From: Mucilaginibacter sp. SMC90
GTDB taxonomy: Bacteria > Bacteroidota > Bacteroidia > Sphingobacteriales > Sphingobacteriaceae
DNA length: 64,000 nucleotides
NCBI RefSeq assembly: GCF_022811725.1
Contig: NZ_CP094527.1
Location: 434,001 to 498,000, forward strand
Direction: 5' to 3'
In this document: positions 43,616 through 53,496 of the stretch, one piece after another
Numbering within the stretch: the first letter of the stretch is position 1
Layout of the letters: the number at the start of each line of letters is the position of its first letter
Translations under genes and position numbers: made by a program
Notes under the pieces: model-generated
Seen by the model: only the letters and a program-made list of their open reading frames with translations
Databases searched by the model: none
What the model was told of the DNA's origin: nothing

Positions 43616-44791
43616 TTATTGTTCTGTCCAAAATGCAGGAGCTTGTACCCGTCCCCTGATCCTGCAATCGGTACATTCAACCGATGAATAAGTATATCCT
43701 ATCACGTTCATTTGCTGCTTGATATCCGCTACGGGGACAGCGACACCGTTAATAATAAAGTTTAATACTTCATTTTGCTGGGTCTTAGGGTTAAAGAAGA
43801 GTGCGGTATCAGGAGGGCCGCAATCATAAGGGTATTTTGCCACCCAATCATGCGGAACCTGAACATTGTCAATAAATACCCGTTTTGCTTGAACATTAGT
43901 TACGCTTACATAACCGATAACAGGCTCAGCCGGGTCTTTCAGGTTATGAATATTTCCTGTTAGCTGTGATGGCTGCGCATCGAAGATGCTTCCTAACTGT
44001 TCTGTGTTTTTCTTCATGTTTTCCCAAAACTGGTAAGCTTCTTTTGTTAAAGCATACTGTTTCAGTAAAATGGAGTAACGCATCTCTACTTTTTCGGATG
44101 TTGACGCTATAGTTGTTATTGGCTGCTGAAATATCACATCCTGTGATAACTTAGCCGATGAACCTATCACTATAGTAGTTGACTTATCGCCGGCAAAACA
44201 GTAATAATTGGCCTCACTCCCTGGCCGCGCAACAACTGTTTTATTTTCACGATCAACTATATATGACGACTGATATCTGGCGTGAAACTTCCAGGTTTCG
44301 TCATAACTCCACCGGTAGTAACGGGTATTGTTAGCGGGGTCGTGCGTATTAGCATAAATTTGCAGGTTGCCGTTTTTTACATAAAATCCCACACTATCAA
44401 TAGGCTGTGTTTTTTTTACCTCTACGTAATCTGACGCATATTCTTGACTATCGTTAGTAACAATATGCAACCGATATTTCTTTGAAGCATCAAGGCTAAG
44501 CCCAAGTATAAGATAGGCACCGTTTCCCTGAGGTGAAAGTGAGTATGATGCCCCTCCTTCGGCCTCTACAGATACGGTGCAATTATCAACTCCGCTTGAG
44601 CTTACGCTACCCGAAATATTAACCGTTCTGCTCAATTTTACTATCGTTGAGTCGGCACCGTTATTTATCACACCTTCTACAACGAGGTAATGATTCGGAG
44701 AGTCCACAATTTTAGGGTTATAGGGCTTTTTACAAGTTGCAAAAGCAAAACCTATAAGTAATACAAACCATATTTTTTTATTTCGTCTCAT
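43616..44791 (-). CDS. DUF4249 lipoprotein (second copy)
   Basis: 391 residues with a lipobox-type leader (FAFATCKKPYN). DUF4249 features: NHYLVVEGVINNGADSTIVKLSRTVNISG and YRLHIVTNDSQEYASDYVEVKKTQPIDSV, with QYALTKEAYQFWENMKKNTEQLGSIFDAQPSQ and a conserved CTDCRIRG near the end. It is a paralogue of the next upstream gene (7 bases apart). DUF4249 proteins pair with TonB receptors at the cell surface; the substrate is unknown. Confidence 0.85.
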   Translation of the reverse strand: MRRNKKIWFVLLIGFAFATCKKPYNPKIVDSPNHYLVVEGVINNGADSTIVKLSRTVNISGSVSSSGVDNCTVSVEAEGGASYSLSPQGNGAYLILGLSLDASKKYRLHIVTNDSQEYASDYVEVKKTQPIDSVGFYVKNGNLQIYANTHDPANNTRYYRWSYDETWKFHARYQSSYIVDRENKTVVARPGSEANYYCFAGDKSTTIVIGSSAKLSQDVIFQQPITTIASTSEKVEMRYSILLKQYALTKEAYQFWENMKKNTEQLGSIFDAQPSQLTGNIHNLKDPAEPVIGYVSVTNVQAKRVFIDNVQVPHDWVAKYPYDCGPPDTALFFNPKTQQNEVLNFIINGVAVPVADIKQQMNVIGYTYSSVECTDCRIRGRVQAPAFWTEQ

Positions 44792-44798
44792 GTTTCTT

Positions 44799-46097
44799 CT
44801 ATTGCCAAAAAACAGGCGGTTTATTTGATCCTCTTAGCGTACAATCAACACATTGGGGCAGTGCTCCCGTATGGCCAACTAACCCTACAAACGGCATTAC
44901 AATTGCACTCACGGGTATGTAGAGGCTATGCTGGCCGGGTTTATTATAATTAAAATAAAAATCTTCATCATTAACCACCACATCGCCCTCAATGTGTTTA
45001 AAGTAAAAGCCCAAAAGCAGGCATTCACCCATATCAAGTTTGGTCCATTCGGGTGGCAGGTGGCCGTTAGGTATAAATACACGCAGCTTTGAAACAGTGC
45101 CTGCGCTCATGTATCCTATAACAGGTTCTGAAGCATCGGTAACACTATGAATGTTGCCTTTCAATTGCGAAGGCTGTGCGTCAAATATGCTGCCTAACTG
45201 CTCGGTATTTTTTTTAAGATCTTCCCAAAATTGAAAGGCCTCTTTGGTTAACGCATACTGTTTTAGTAATATGGTATATTTTTCCGCTACCTTTTCCGAA
45301 GTTGAAGCAATGAAAGTTATAGGCGCATCGGATAATACGTCATTTGTTAATTTTGCAGTAGAAGCCAAAATGATGTTACTTGATGTATCGCTGCGCCAGC
45401 AATGATATATCTGATCATTTATATAATCCCTGGGTAAAACTGTATCCCCGTTTGATTTATATCTTGAATCGTATTTTGAGCGATATTGATATGTTTCCTC
45501 ATAATCCCACCTGTAGTACCTGGTGCTGTTGGTAACATCATGCGCATTTGCATTAATTTGTAAACCATCCGGTTTAATATGTAAGGATAAGCTATCAACA
45601 GGGGGCGTTACCTTTGCTTCAACAAAGTCAGATAAATATTCTTTGTTTGATGATGTTTTGATACGGATCCGGTATTTGTGGCTGGCGGGCAAATGTAAAG
45701 GAGCTGCAGCATAAGTACCAACGTTAATCTCAGTAAGCGGATATGCACTGCCATTGTCACTTTCTATTACAGCCAATGCCTGCTTTTCAGGATTAGTGGC
45801 TACTTTATCATTGAGTTTAACAGTACGGCTCAGTTTTATAAATGTAGAGTCGCTGCCGGTATTGATCAAACCTTCTACAATAAGATAACTATTTGGCGAT
45901 GAAATAACGGCCGGCATAAATGATTTACGGCAGTTTTCACTCAGTAATATTCCGGTAAGTAAAAAAAATAATCCAAAGCCATTTGACGGAACATGGACTT
46001 TAAGGTGCAGCAAAGCTTTCGCCGCTAAACAAGCGGAGGCAGTATAATTAATTATACTGCTATTGTTATACAACCTATATATCCCGCTTCCCGTCAT
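44799..46097 (-). CDS. DUF4249 protein (first copy)
   Basis: Up to 432 residues from the ATG at 46097, two bases after the receptor stop. DUF4249 is shown by NSYLIVEGLINTGSDSTFIKLSRTV, YRIRIKTSSNKEYLSDFVEAKVTPPVDSL, QYALTKEAFQFWEDLKKNTEQLGSIFDAQ and CVDCTLRG. The first 35 residues before the hydrophobic LFFLLTGILLSENC are atypical, so the true start may be further inside, but no better ATG was found; the lipobox-like Cys is also non-standard. It shares the operon with its paralogue. Confidence 0.8.
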   Translation of the reverse strand: MTGSGIYRLYNNSSIINYTASACLAAKALLHLKVHVPSNGFGLFFLLTGILLSENCRKSFMPAVISSPNSYLIVEGLINTGSDSTFIKLSRTVKLNDKVATNPEKQALAVIESDNGSAYPLTEINVGTYAAAPLHLPASHKYRIRIKTSSNKEYLSDFVEAKVTPPVDSLSLHIKPDGLQINANAHDVTNSTRYYRWDYEETYQYRSKYDSRYKSNGDTVLPRDYINDQIYHCWRSDTSSNIILASTAKLTNDVLSDAPITFIASTSEKVAEKYTILLKQYALTKEAFQFWEDLKKNTEQLGSIFDAQPSQLKGNIHSVTDASEPVIGYMSAGTVSKLRVFIPNGHLPPEWTKLDMGECLLLGFYFKHIEGDVVVNDEDFYFNYNKPGQHSLYIPVSAIVMPFVGLVGHTGALPQCVDCTLRGSNKPPVFWQ

Positions 46098-46099
46098 CG

Positions 46100-48874
46100 T
46101 TAAAACCTGATATTGTAGTTAATAAACGGAATAGGTCTGGCAAATATGGATAGTTTATAGCCATTAATAGCCCCGCCCTGTTCTGTAAAGAAGGTAGAAT
46201 ATGCGTTTTGCCTGCCGGTTAAGTTATATACACCTATTGTAAATGAATTATGTGTTAACTGATGTACTTTATGGTTACCCTCAATATTCATCGAAAAATC
46301 CGATCTGAAATAATCAGGGATCCGGTATTGGTTCCTGTCCGAGTAAAATACCCTTTCAGAGCCTCCGTATTCGTATTTAGCAATTGGTAAGGTAATTGGC
46401 CGGCCTGTACTGTAAGTAAGGTTTAAAGAAACACTAAACCGGTGCGAAAACCTGTAATTGCCAATGAAATTAAAATCATGAGGCTTATCAAAGTTTGCAG
46501 GATAATATGCCCCTCCGTTAATCAAATCTCCCAAATTAGGATCATTTTGTCTTAAAAACGTGCGCGAGTAGGTATAGCTGATCCATCCGTTGGCTTTGCC
46601 TGTTGCTTTTTTTATCAGGAATTCGATGCCATAAGCCTTACCCTGTGTGCCTATCACATCGGTTTCGATATGATGGTTCAATACCAGGTTGGCACCACTC
46701 TTATAATCAAGATAATCCCTTAACCGCTTGTAGTAAACCTCAACCGATGTTTCGATTGTGTTTGATTTTAAATTATGATAAAGGCCCAATGATACCTGGT
46801 CGCCATATTGAGGTTTGATATTGGGATCACTCAATTGCCAAACATCGGTAGGAGATATGGCAGTTGTGTTTGACAACAGGTGAATATACTGCCTCAAGGT
46901 GTTATAACCGCCTTTTATAGATAGGTTATCACCCAGCTGGTACCTGGCCGAAAGCCTGATCTCGGGGCCCGAATAAGTTTTAATAAGCTTGCCGCTTCCA
47001 TAATTGGTACTATCTAACAAATTGGTGCTTGTTTTAGGCAAATTAGGCGCATAGTTGTAAACTGTTTGCGGCCCCAGGAAATTGTAGATTGAATACCTTA
47101 TGCCGCCGCTTATCGAAAGGTCGTCGGTCACGTCAAATTTATCGCCCAGGTATAAAGCGCTTTCCAGGGCTTGTTGCGTGGCAACAACATCAGGTGCTAC
47201 TAATGATTGAGCGCCGAGGGGTTGAAAATTGCCCGGATGGAGTTTATAGTAAATAGAACTCAATCCAAAATCGACGGTGTTTCTGCGATTAAGGTAGTAT
47301 GTAAAATCTGTTTTGAAATTACTTTGGTTAATATCAAAATTTAACTTGTATGCATTCACCGGGTTATCGGCGCTTGAAACATCGTATTGATACCGGTCGA
47401 TACCTGCTGTAATAACACTAAATAGCTTATTGTTAAAATTGTGCTTCCACTTAAGGTTAATGTTCCTGTTGCTATAGCTATAGGCTGTATCGCTGTTGAG
47501 CTTAAATTTATCCCTGCTTATATAACTGGTTAAATACAGGTTGTTTTTATCATCAATCTGGTGGCTTATATCAAGGTTAAGATCATAAAATGATGCCGAA
47601 CTATGCTTGTAAGCATCTGGCAGGAGTTTAAGCAGCCAGTCGGAATAAGTGGTACGGCCACCAAACGAAAACGAGGTTTTATCTTTAATGATAGGCCCTT
47701 CAACATTAAGCCTGCTGGTGATCAGGCCAATACCAGCCGAGCCGGTGAATTTCTTTTTATTCCCCTCGCGATTGGTGACATCGAGTACTGAAGATAAGCG
47801 GCCGCCAAACCTTTCGGGGATGCTGCTTTTATATAATTCAATATCCTTAACTATATCGGGGTTAAACGATGAAAAGAAACCAAAGAAATGCGAAGGGTTA
47901 TAGATTGTGGCATCGTTCATCAGGATGAGGTTCTGATCGGCCGAGCCCCCACGTACGTTAAAACCTGTTGTAGCTTCACCAACCGACTGAACGCCCGGCA
48001 GGGTAAGCACCACCCTTAATATATCAGCCTCGCCAAATACGGTAGGCACCTGTTTAATGCTTTTAATATCGAGCCGGTTTACCCCTAATTGTACGTTGCG
48101 TACATTGGCTACCTTTTCGGCAGATATTTTTACCTCTTTAAGGCTGGTTACCTGTTCCTGCATCTCAATGATGATCTTACCATCAGAATAAAGTATGATT
48201 TGCCTGCGGGTATCACGCATGCCAATGCCTCTTACACTTAATACCTGTCTCCCTTTTGGCAGCTTGATGGTGAAATAGCCAAACTGATCAGTAGCTACCC
48301 CGGTTTTAGTGTTGGTTACATAAATGCTGGCACCTGTTACCGACTCGCCCGATTTGGCCTCCTTTACATATCCCGATAAAGTTGCGGTACCAGCCTCAAT
48401 AGTGTTGGTTTTGATCCCTATTTCATAAAGCTTATTTTCGGTAGTTGCTTCAGGTATCTTTTTATCTTTATCCAGATCTGCATTAGCCGGAGAAACACTC
48501 ATGTTGGCTGCTGTTGCATTGGCAGCCGTAATGTCAAAGTAACCTATGGCCAGCCCGGTTTGTATTTCGCGTCCTTTGGTTAAAAATACTTGTTGCTGTT
48601 TTGTAATGGCGAAGTTAAAGCCGGTGTTTTTGAATGCCTGGCCTAATATGGCTTCAAGGGGTTTGTCGGTTGCTTGCAGGGTTACCTTCAAGCTGTCAAA
48701 CTGCATTGGGTCGTAAAAAAAATGAAAGCCTGATTTTGCTTCCAGTTCTGTTACAAACTGATCAATAGTAGCTTGCTGAAAGTTTACGCTGATTGATTTT
48801 CCCTGCCCTTGCTGGGCATGGCACAGTTTAATTAAAATCAAAAAACAAAAACTTAGAAAGTAAATTTTTTTCAT
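46100..48874 (-). CDS. TonB-dependent receptor with STN and carboxypeptidase-like domains
   Basis: 924 residues. A signal peptide (1-20) is followed by an STN domain (INFQ-type start VNFQQATIDQFVTELEAKSGFHFFYDP, near 30-110), a carboxypeptidase-like repeat (ATLSGYVKEAKSGESVTGASIYVTNTKTGVATDQFGYF, near 160-240), a plug (LGVNRLDIKSIKQVPTVFGEADILRVVLTLPGVQSVG) and a 22-strand type barrel ending in Phe. The STN domain suggests contact with an anti-sigma factor, but none is nearby. It is followed 2 bases later by DUF4249. Confidence 0.87.
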   Translation of the reverse strand: MKKIYFLSFCFLILIKLCHAQQGQGKSISVNFQQATIDQFVTELEAKSGFHFFYDPMQFDSLKVTLQATDKPLEAILGQAFKNTGFNFAITKQQQVFLTKGREIQTGLAIGYFDITAANATAANMSVSPANADLDKDKKIPEATTENKLYEIGIKTNTIEAGTATLSGYVKEAKSGESVTGASIYVTNTKTGVATDQFGYFTIKLPKGRQVLSVRGIGMRDTRRQIILYSDGKIIIEMQEQVTSLKEVKISAEKVANVRNVQLGVNRLDIKSIKQVPTVFGEADILRVVLTLPGVQSVGEATTGFNVRGGSADQNLILMNDATIYNPSHFFGFFSSFNPDIVKDIELYKSSIPERFGGRLSSVLDVTNREGNKKKFTGSAGIGLITSRLNVEGPIIKDKTSFSFGGRTTYSDWLLKLLPDAYKHSSASFYDLNLDISHQIDDKNNLYLTSYISRDKFKLNSDTAYSYSNRNINLKWKHNFNNKLFSVITAGIDRYQYDVSSADNPVNAYKLNFDINQSNFKTDFTYYLNRRNTVDFGLSSIYYKLHPGNFQPLGAQSLVAPDVVATQQALESALYLGDKFDVTDDLSISGGIRYSIYNFLGPQTVYNYAPNLPKTSTNLLDSTNYGSGKLIKTYSGPEIRLSARYQLGDNLSIKGGYNTLRQYIHLLSNTTAISPTDVWQLSDPNIKPQYGDQVSLGLYHNLKSNTIETSVEVYYKRLRDYLDYKSGANLVLNHHIETDVIGTQGKAYGIEFLIKKATGKANGWISYTYSRTFLRQNDPNLGDLINGGAYYPANFDKPHDFNFIGNYRFSHRFSVSLNLTYSTGRPITLPIAKYEYGGSERVFYSDRNQYRIPDYFRSDFSMNIEGNHKVHQLTHNSFTIGVYNLTGRQNAYSTFFTEQGGAINGYKLSIFARPIPFINYNIRF

Positions 48875-48952
48875 CCGGTTATTTTATTTTCCTGCCGTGT
48901 ACATCCAATGCAATCTCACTTTAGCCTGTTATCAAATAACATAGCATAAGTG

Positions 48953-49684
48953 TTAATTAGTTAAATGGTCATAATAAGTAGCCACATCCACAATTGCCTG
49001 CTCCTGGTTTTCATGGAAATCAATATTATTTGCCTTTATATATTGCCTAAGCTCCTTTTTCTTGTCCTTGAAAATATCTAACAGGCCTCCTTTTCCGCTA
49101 AAACTAAGGTAGCTGTTGCCTCTTGTAACATAGTAATCCTTTGTTTCTCTAAAAAAAGACTCGACGGTATTGCTGCTGGTGGTAGATTGGATACTTTTGG
49201 CCCTTTTTACAATGATCCCGATTTTTTTACCCCGGTATAATTGATCATAAAAGCCGGTAGTAAGGCCGGCCTTGCCTGTAGAATCGGCGTTAATACGAAT
49301 AAAATGATGGTTAAGCAACCAAAACTCTGCCACACGTTCGCTTAGTAATGAAAATTTTGTAAAGTGGTTATAAAGAAGCGAAACAACAAAATCTTTATTT
49401 AGGTCATATAGCATCGGGATATCGCGGTAAATCACGTCCCCATATTTTACTGCGCCCGGAGTAAATGATTTATTATCAAAAACATAGGCATTCCCTTTTA
49501 TTATAGGGTCGTAATATTCATATTCCGGTCCGTTATACAGGTGCGATTGTTGACCTATAGCAGTATTATAATTAGCAACTGTGGGGCTTAAGCTCGTGCT
49601 ATCAATGCCCGTTTGTGCAGAAACATTACCGTTTGCTATGATGCCCCAGGTGATAACTAAGGCCAGGAGTAATTTTTTTACCAT
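48953..49684 (-). CDS. Exported hypothetical protein upstream of the TonB operon
   Basis: 243 residues with a signal peptide (MVKKLL ... NVSAQ). A long conserved-looking segment YNGPEYEYYDPIIKGNAYVFDNKSFTPGAVKYGDVIYRDIPMLYDLNKD and a C-terminal helix with Lys-rich DKKKELRQYIKANNIDF are visible. I do not recognise a family. It lies 78 bases upstream of the TonB receptor and could be its first gene. Confidence 0.7.
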   Translation of the reverse strand: MVKKLLLALVITWGIIANGNVSAQTGIDSTSLSPTVANYNTAIGQQSHLYNGPEYEYYDPIIKGNAYVFDNKSFTPGAVKYGDVIYRDIPMLYDLNKDFVVSLLYNHFTKFSLLSERVAEFWLLNHHFIRINADSTGKAGLTTGFYDQLYRGKKIGIIVKRAKSIQSTTSSNTVESFFRETKDYYVTRGNSYLSFSGKGGLLDIFKDKKKELRQYIKANNIDFHENQEQAIVDVATYYDHLTN

Positions 49685-50207
49685 TTAGGTTTTTATAAAA
49701 ATGAAATTTACGTGACTTTCAATTAAATACCAAATGCCCGATTGTTAATACATCAAAGCAAGTGTATTATTTGTGTTACATGAAATGTTTATAGCTATTT
49801 ATTACTGGGCCTGTTAAACGGACGCAACAGGGCTTGTTAAATAAGTCTTTATTAAATACTTAAAGCGGATGCCGGACTAATTGCGTCCGGATGGAGGGAT
49901 TGATTCAACGTAATCATTAATTGGCTGAAAGAGAAATAGCAAAAGCAAAAACGTGAACAGTATTATACATTTATACATCAAATTGCCTAACCGATGTTCA
50001 GGGAAGCCATTTAATAAGATATTTCCATCCCTCAAAATACAATGATCCGATCAGGCTGAATTTTAAGCAATAAGCTTATCCTTGATCAAGGGTAATTATA
50101 AAGCTGCTGAAATGCCCCGGCTATGCGAATGCAGTGTCATTTATGGCCACAAAAATCAGGCAGCCAAAAAATATTTCAGTGGATAGTTAAAGCGCCGGTA
50201 AAATAAG
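49685..50207. other. Non-coding gap between the TonB cluster and the response regulator
   Basis: About 520 bases with no credible gene on either strand. It is AT-rich and has only weak hairpins (for example a gcctgtt/aacaggg pair near 49810-49835). It probably holds the promoter of the leftward TonB cluster and the end of the response-regulator transcript. No convincing site was found. Confidence 0.5.
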
Positions 50208-50900
50208 TTAGTTAATAAGCAGCTTGTAACCGCGCCCGTGCACGTTAATGATCTCCACATTGGGATCGTCTTTTAAGTATTTACGGATCTTGCTCAGAAA
50301 TACATCCATACTGCGCCCATTAAAATAATTATCATCATGCCAGATGTTTAGCAGGGCTTCTTCGCGGGTAAGTACTTCATTTTTGTGCACACACAGCAGG
50401 CGCAGCAGTTCGGCTTCTTTGGTAGATAGCTTTTGCTGATTATCTGCAGTCACGATCATTTGAGTAGTATAATCAAATGTATATTTCCCTATTTTAAAAG
50501 AGGTTTGCTTTTCCTCTTCTTTTTTGCCGGCATTATCAGTGCGCTTTAACAAGGCGTTTATCCGCAGCAGTAATTCTTCAATACGGAAAGGTTTGGTTAT
50601 ATAATCATCACCCCCCAAATTAAAGGCCTGGGTTTTATCTTCGATCATACCTTTGGCTGTGGCAAAAATGATAGGCACCTGTGCATTGATCTTACGGATA
50701 TCTTTACCAAGTGTAAAGCCATCTTTTTTAGGCATCATCACATCCAGTATAAGCAAGTCATAGGTTTGTTTGGTAAAAGCGCGCAGGCCCTCTTCACCAT
50801 CCTTACATAAAACCACATCAAATTTACCTTTCAATTGCAGGTAATCCTGCAGTAACAGGCCTAAATTTGCGTCATCCTCAACCAGTAGTATTTTCTTCAT
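50208..50900 (-). CDS. OmpR/PhoB-type response regulator
   Basis: 230 residues. The receiver domain has DDANLGLLLQDYLQLKGKF, the phospho-Asp in LLILDVMMPKKDG (about D52), FATAKG and the conserved Lys in GDDYITKPF; the winged helix follows (YTFDYTTQMIVTADNQQKLSTKEAELLRLL ... RSMDVFLSKIRKYLKDDPNVEIINVHGRGYKLL). It is next to the histidine kinase on the same strand, with a 118-base gap holding an inverted repeat, so the two form one signalling pair. Confidence 0.9.
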   Translation of the reverse strand: MKKILLVEDDANLGLLLQDYLQLKGKFDVVLCKDGEEGLRAFTKQTYDLLILDVMMPKKDGFTLGKDIRKINAQVPIIFATAKGMIEDKTQAFNLGGDDYITKPFRIEELLLRINALLKRTDNAGKKEEEKQTSFKIGKYTFDYTTQMIVTADNQQKLSTKEAELLRLLCVHKNEVLTREEALLNIWHDDNYFNGRSMDVFLSKIRKYLKDDPNVEIINVHGRGYKLLIN

Positions 50901-50926
50901 GTTATTTTTTTGTCCGGAAGCCCGAG

Positions 50927-51011
50927 GTCGGAAAGTCCGGAAGTTCTTTATTCAAATCGAGAGATAGGCTGAGCTTATCTTACGGACTTTCGGGCATCCC
51001 GACTTTCCGAC
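50927..51011. repeat. Inverted repeat between kinase and regulator genes
   Basis: gtcggaaagtc (50927-50937) pairs perfectly with gactttccgac (51001-51011), and short copies of tccgga and cccga motifs lie inside. It may be a dispersed palindromic repeat or act on the mRNA between the two genes. Confidence 0.5.
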
Positions 51012-51018
51012 TCAAGGA

Positions 51019-52821
51019 TTAGGCTACTGCAAATTTCAGCTCAAACTCTGAGCCTCTTTCTTTTTCTGATTTTACGCTTATAGTACCATTAAGGCGTTTA
51101 ACTATAGTGTTAACGTAGCTTAAGCCCAATCCAAAACCCTTAACATTATGTAAGTTGCCGGTAGGGATACGGTAAAACTGCTCAAATATTTTTGTTTGCT
51201 GGTCGCGGCTCATGCCTATGCCTTTATCAGCTACTTTAATAACAACCTGACCGCTTTTAATAAAGGTGCTTATAGTTATATCGGGTTCTTCGTTGCTGTA
51301 TTTGATGGCGTTATCAACCAGGTTGTACAGCACGTTCGAAAAATGCAGTTCATCTGCAATAATATAGGCGTTCTCCGCATCAAGGTGCAGTGTAGTTTTG
51401 GCATTGCATTTTTGCAGTTTGAGCGCCATACTGTCAAGCACTATGGTAACCATCTCATTAACATCAACCGGCTTTTTTTCCAGCTTAAAGTCGTTACGCT
51501 CAATGCGGGCAATGTTCAATACCCGTTCAATATGGCTGCCTAAACGGGCATTTTCTTCAAAAATGATGTTGGCTAAACGGGCCACCCGGTTTTTATCTTC
51601 GGCAATTTCATTGTCCCTTAAAGCTTCGCTGGCTATCATGATGGTTGATACCGGGGTTTTAAACTCATGGGTCATGTTATTGATAAAGTCGATCTTCATT
51701 TCTGAGATCTTTTTTTGTTTCAATATCGAAAATATAGTGTAACCGAAGCAGAGGATCAGCACCATAGTAAGGCCGCCGGTTGTAGCCATGGTAGCCGTCA
51801 TGTTGCGCAATATCAATGAGTTTTTTTGTGGAAATGAAAGCCTGATCTTACCGGGGTCGTTGATCACCTCTTTGGTAAAAATAGGGGTTTGATAAGTGTT
51901 GGCTGCAACAAACACCGGCAGTTTTTCGCCCTGGCTATCGCTGGCATTTGAAAATATCAGCGAATCGCTGTTGGCTGTTGTTACCTCATAACTAAAAGGC
52001 AGGAAAATGCCTTTGTTGTGAAGCTCAAAACGCAGCAATGAATCTATCCAGAAAGGATTGATCCGTTTATTCAATGGTTCGCCCGATTTGCGGTATTCCT
52101 CGGCCAGGTTTTCAATAACGGTAGGTTTTGCCCCTGCATTGTTCACTTTTTCAAGCGAATCGTTTTCGACCAGCTTTTTGATCTGCTGGAATTCCTTTTC
52201 TTTTTGTTTGCGGGCTTGTTCCTGTACCCACAGCGGGTTTATACGCGGTACAGAAATCATTTGCTTGCCAAACTGCGGGTCTACATAAACATATCTCAGG
52301 GTATCGTATTTATGTAGTTTTTTAGGGCGGCTTATGCGGCGTGTGATGTGCGTACGTACAATTTCAGGAGTTAGCTGTTCATGTACAACGCCAAACTCAT
52401 CGGTGTATTCCTCCACATGTACCTTAAAATCAACTGTGCCTTCAGTTTGCAGTAAGCCATTAAGCTCATCGTCCATTTTTTTATGCTGGATCATCCGTTG
52501 CAAGCTATCGCGCAGCAGGGCTATCCGTTTTTCGCGGGCGGTGGAATGTTTTTTGGTATTGCTGGTATTTATCCTGCGTACTCCCTGCTCATCGCTATCG
52601 GTTGTAATTGCAACCTGCTGGGTTTTTGCTTTCAGGAAATTGTTGGCATCCTGCCGGGTTACTTTATCAACCACATTATTCATCGCCTCCCTAACCTGCC
52701 GGTCAAATGAGTCTGATTGCATTTGATATGCCTGCCTCAAAAAATAAAACTGCATAGCCATTACGCCCAATAGCGCAAAACTCATTAAGCCAATGATTAA
52801 ACCTATGCTTCTTTTCTTCAT
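51019..52821 (-). CDS. Sensor histidine kinase
   Basis: 600 residues. Two membrane segments (about 8-30 and 345-368) border a periplasmic sensor of about 310 residues without a recognised domain. The HisKA domain has NNMTHEFKTPVSTIMIASEAL (His near 385), and the ATPase domain has an N box LVDNAIKYSNEEP, DKGIGM and GFGLGLSYV. It should phosphorylate the OmpR-type regulator encoded next. The signal is unknown; the location near the TonB operon suggests envelope or nutrient sensing. Confidence 0.9.
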   Translation of the reverse strand: MKKRSIGLIIGLMSFALLGVMAMQFYFLRQAYQMQSDSFDRQVREAMNNVVDKVTRQDANNFLKAKTQQVAITTDSDEQGVRRINTSNTKKHSTAREKRIALLRDSLQRMIQHKKMDDELNGLLQTEGTVDFKVHVEEYTDEFGVVHEQLTPEIVRTHITRRISRPKKLHKYDTLRYVYVDPQFGKQMISVPRINPLWVQEQARKQKEKEFQQIKKLVENDSLEKVNNAGAKPTVIENLAEEYRKSGEPLNKRINPFWIDSLLRFELHNKGIFLPFSYEVTTANSDSLIFSNASDSQGEKLPVFVAANTYQTPIFTKEVINDPGKIRLSFPQKNSLILRNMTATMATTGGLTMVLILCFGYTIFSILKQKKISEMKIDFINNMTHEFKTPVSTIMIASEALRDNEIAEDKNRVARLANIIFEENARLGSHIERVLNIARIERNDFKLEKKPVDVNEMVTIVLDSMALKLQKCNAKTTLHLDAENAYIIADELHFSNVLYNLVDNAIKYSNEEPDITISTFIKSGQVVIKVADKGIGMSRDQQTKIFEQFYRIPTGNLHNVKGFGLGLSYVNTIVKRLNGTISVKSEKERGSEFELKFAVA

Positions 52822-52986
52822 TTATTAAACAAACAAAATTATCCTAAATCCGCACACAAAAATTGCATTTAACAAAATTTAACAAATGCACATTTATTTA
52901 AAACTCTGCTGCTTAATATTTTATTATCTCAAATACAGCCGTGTGGTGCATAAAACAGTGGGTTTAATTGCAGAAAGCTTTAAACA

Positions 52987-53015
52987 ACAAAAGGCCCTTT
53001 GTTAGGGCCTTTTGT
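52987..53015 (-). terminator. Terminator of the DUF3127 gene
   Basis: acaaaaggccc (52987-52997) and gggccttttgt (53005-53015) form a perfect stem. On the minus strand, after the DUF3127 stop at 53040, it is followed by T-rich sequence, so it should end that transcript before the kinase gene. Confidence 0.65.
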
Positions 53016-53039
53016 AATATCTTGCTTGCGCTTTTCTGT

Positions 53040-53408
53040 TTAGAATGGCAGATCGTCATCATCTGACGATGAGCTGATATCAGCAGAAGGAGCTGCATAT
53101 TGCGGAGCGGCAGATGCGTTATTAGCTGCTGCTAAAGGCGTAACCCTCCATAACTGCAATGAGTTAAAATAGCTTTTTTTGCCCATTTTGTCTGTCCACG
53201 GGCGACCTTTAAGGTTAAAAGAAACCTCTACATCGTCACCAACTTTAACGCTATCCAATAAATTGCAACGATCCTGTATAGCTTCAAACTTTAAATATTC
53301 AGGGTATTGAGGGTTCTCAATATATTCAAGTATAAGTTCGCGTTTTTTAAGTGAATCGGTTACTTGCTGGGTAGCCGATACTTCATGTACCTTACCTTTA
53401 ACTTCCAT
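53040..53408 (-). CDS. DUF3127 protein with an SSB-like tail
   Basis: 122 residues. The domain (MEVKGKVHEVSATQQVTDSLKKRELILEY ... VGDDVEVSFNLKGRPWTDKMGKKSYFNSLQLWRV) is DUF3127, an OB-fold-type family of Bacteroidota. The last residues, SSSDDDDLPF, closely resemble the acidic DDD-x-PF tail of single-stranded DNA-binding protein, which binds replication and repair enzymes. A DNA or RNA role is likely but unproven. Confidence 0.85.
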   Translation of the reverse strand: MEVKGKVHEVSATQQVTDSLKKRELILEYIENPQYPEYLKFEAIQDRCNLLDSVKVGDDVEVSFNLKGRPWTDKMGKKSYFNSLQLWRVTPLAAANNASAAPQYAAPSADISSSSDDDDLPF

Positions 53409-53496
53409 AATTAGTCTTCAAATAATTTAAAATGTAAAGTTAATAGTTAAGAAATTAAAATAGGGGCTTTTTAATTCTTAATTTTACCGAATTAAT

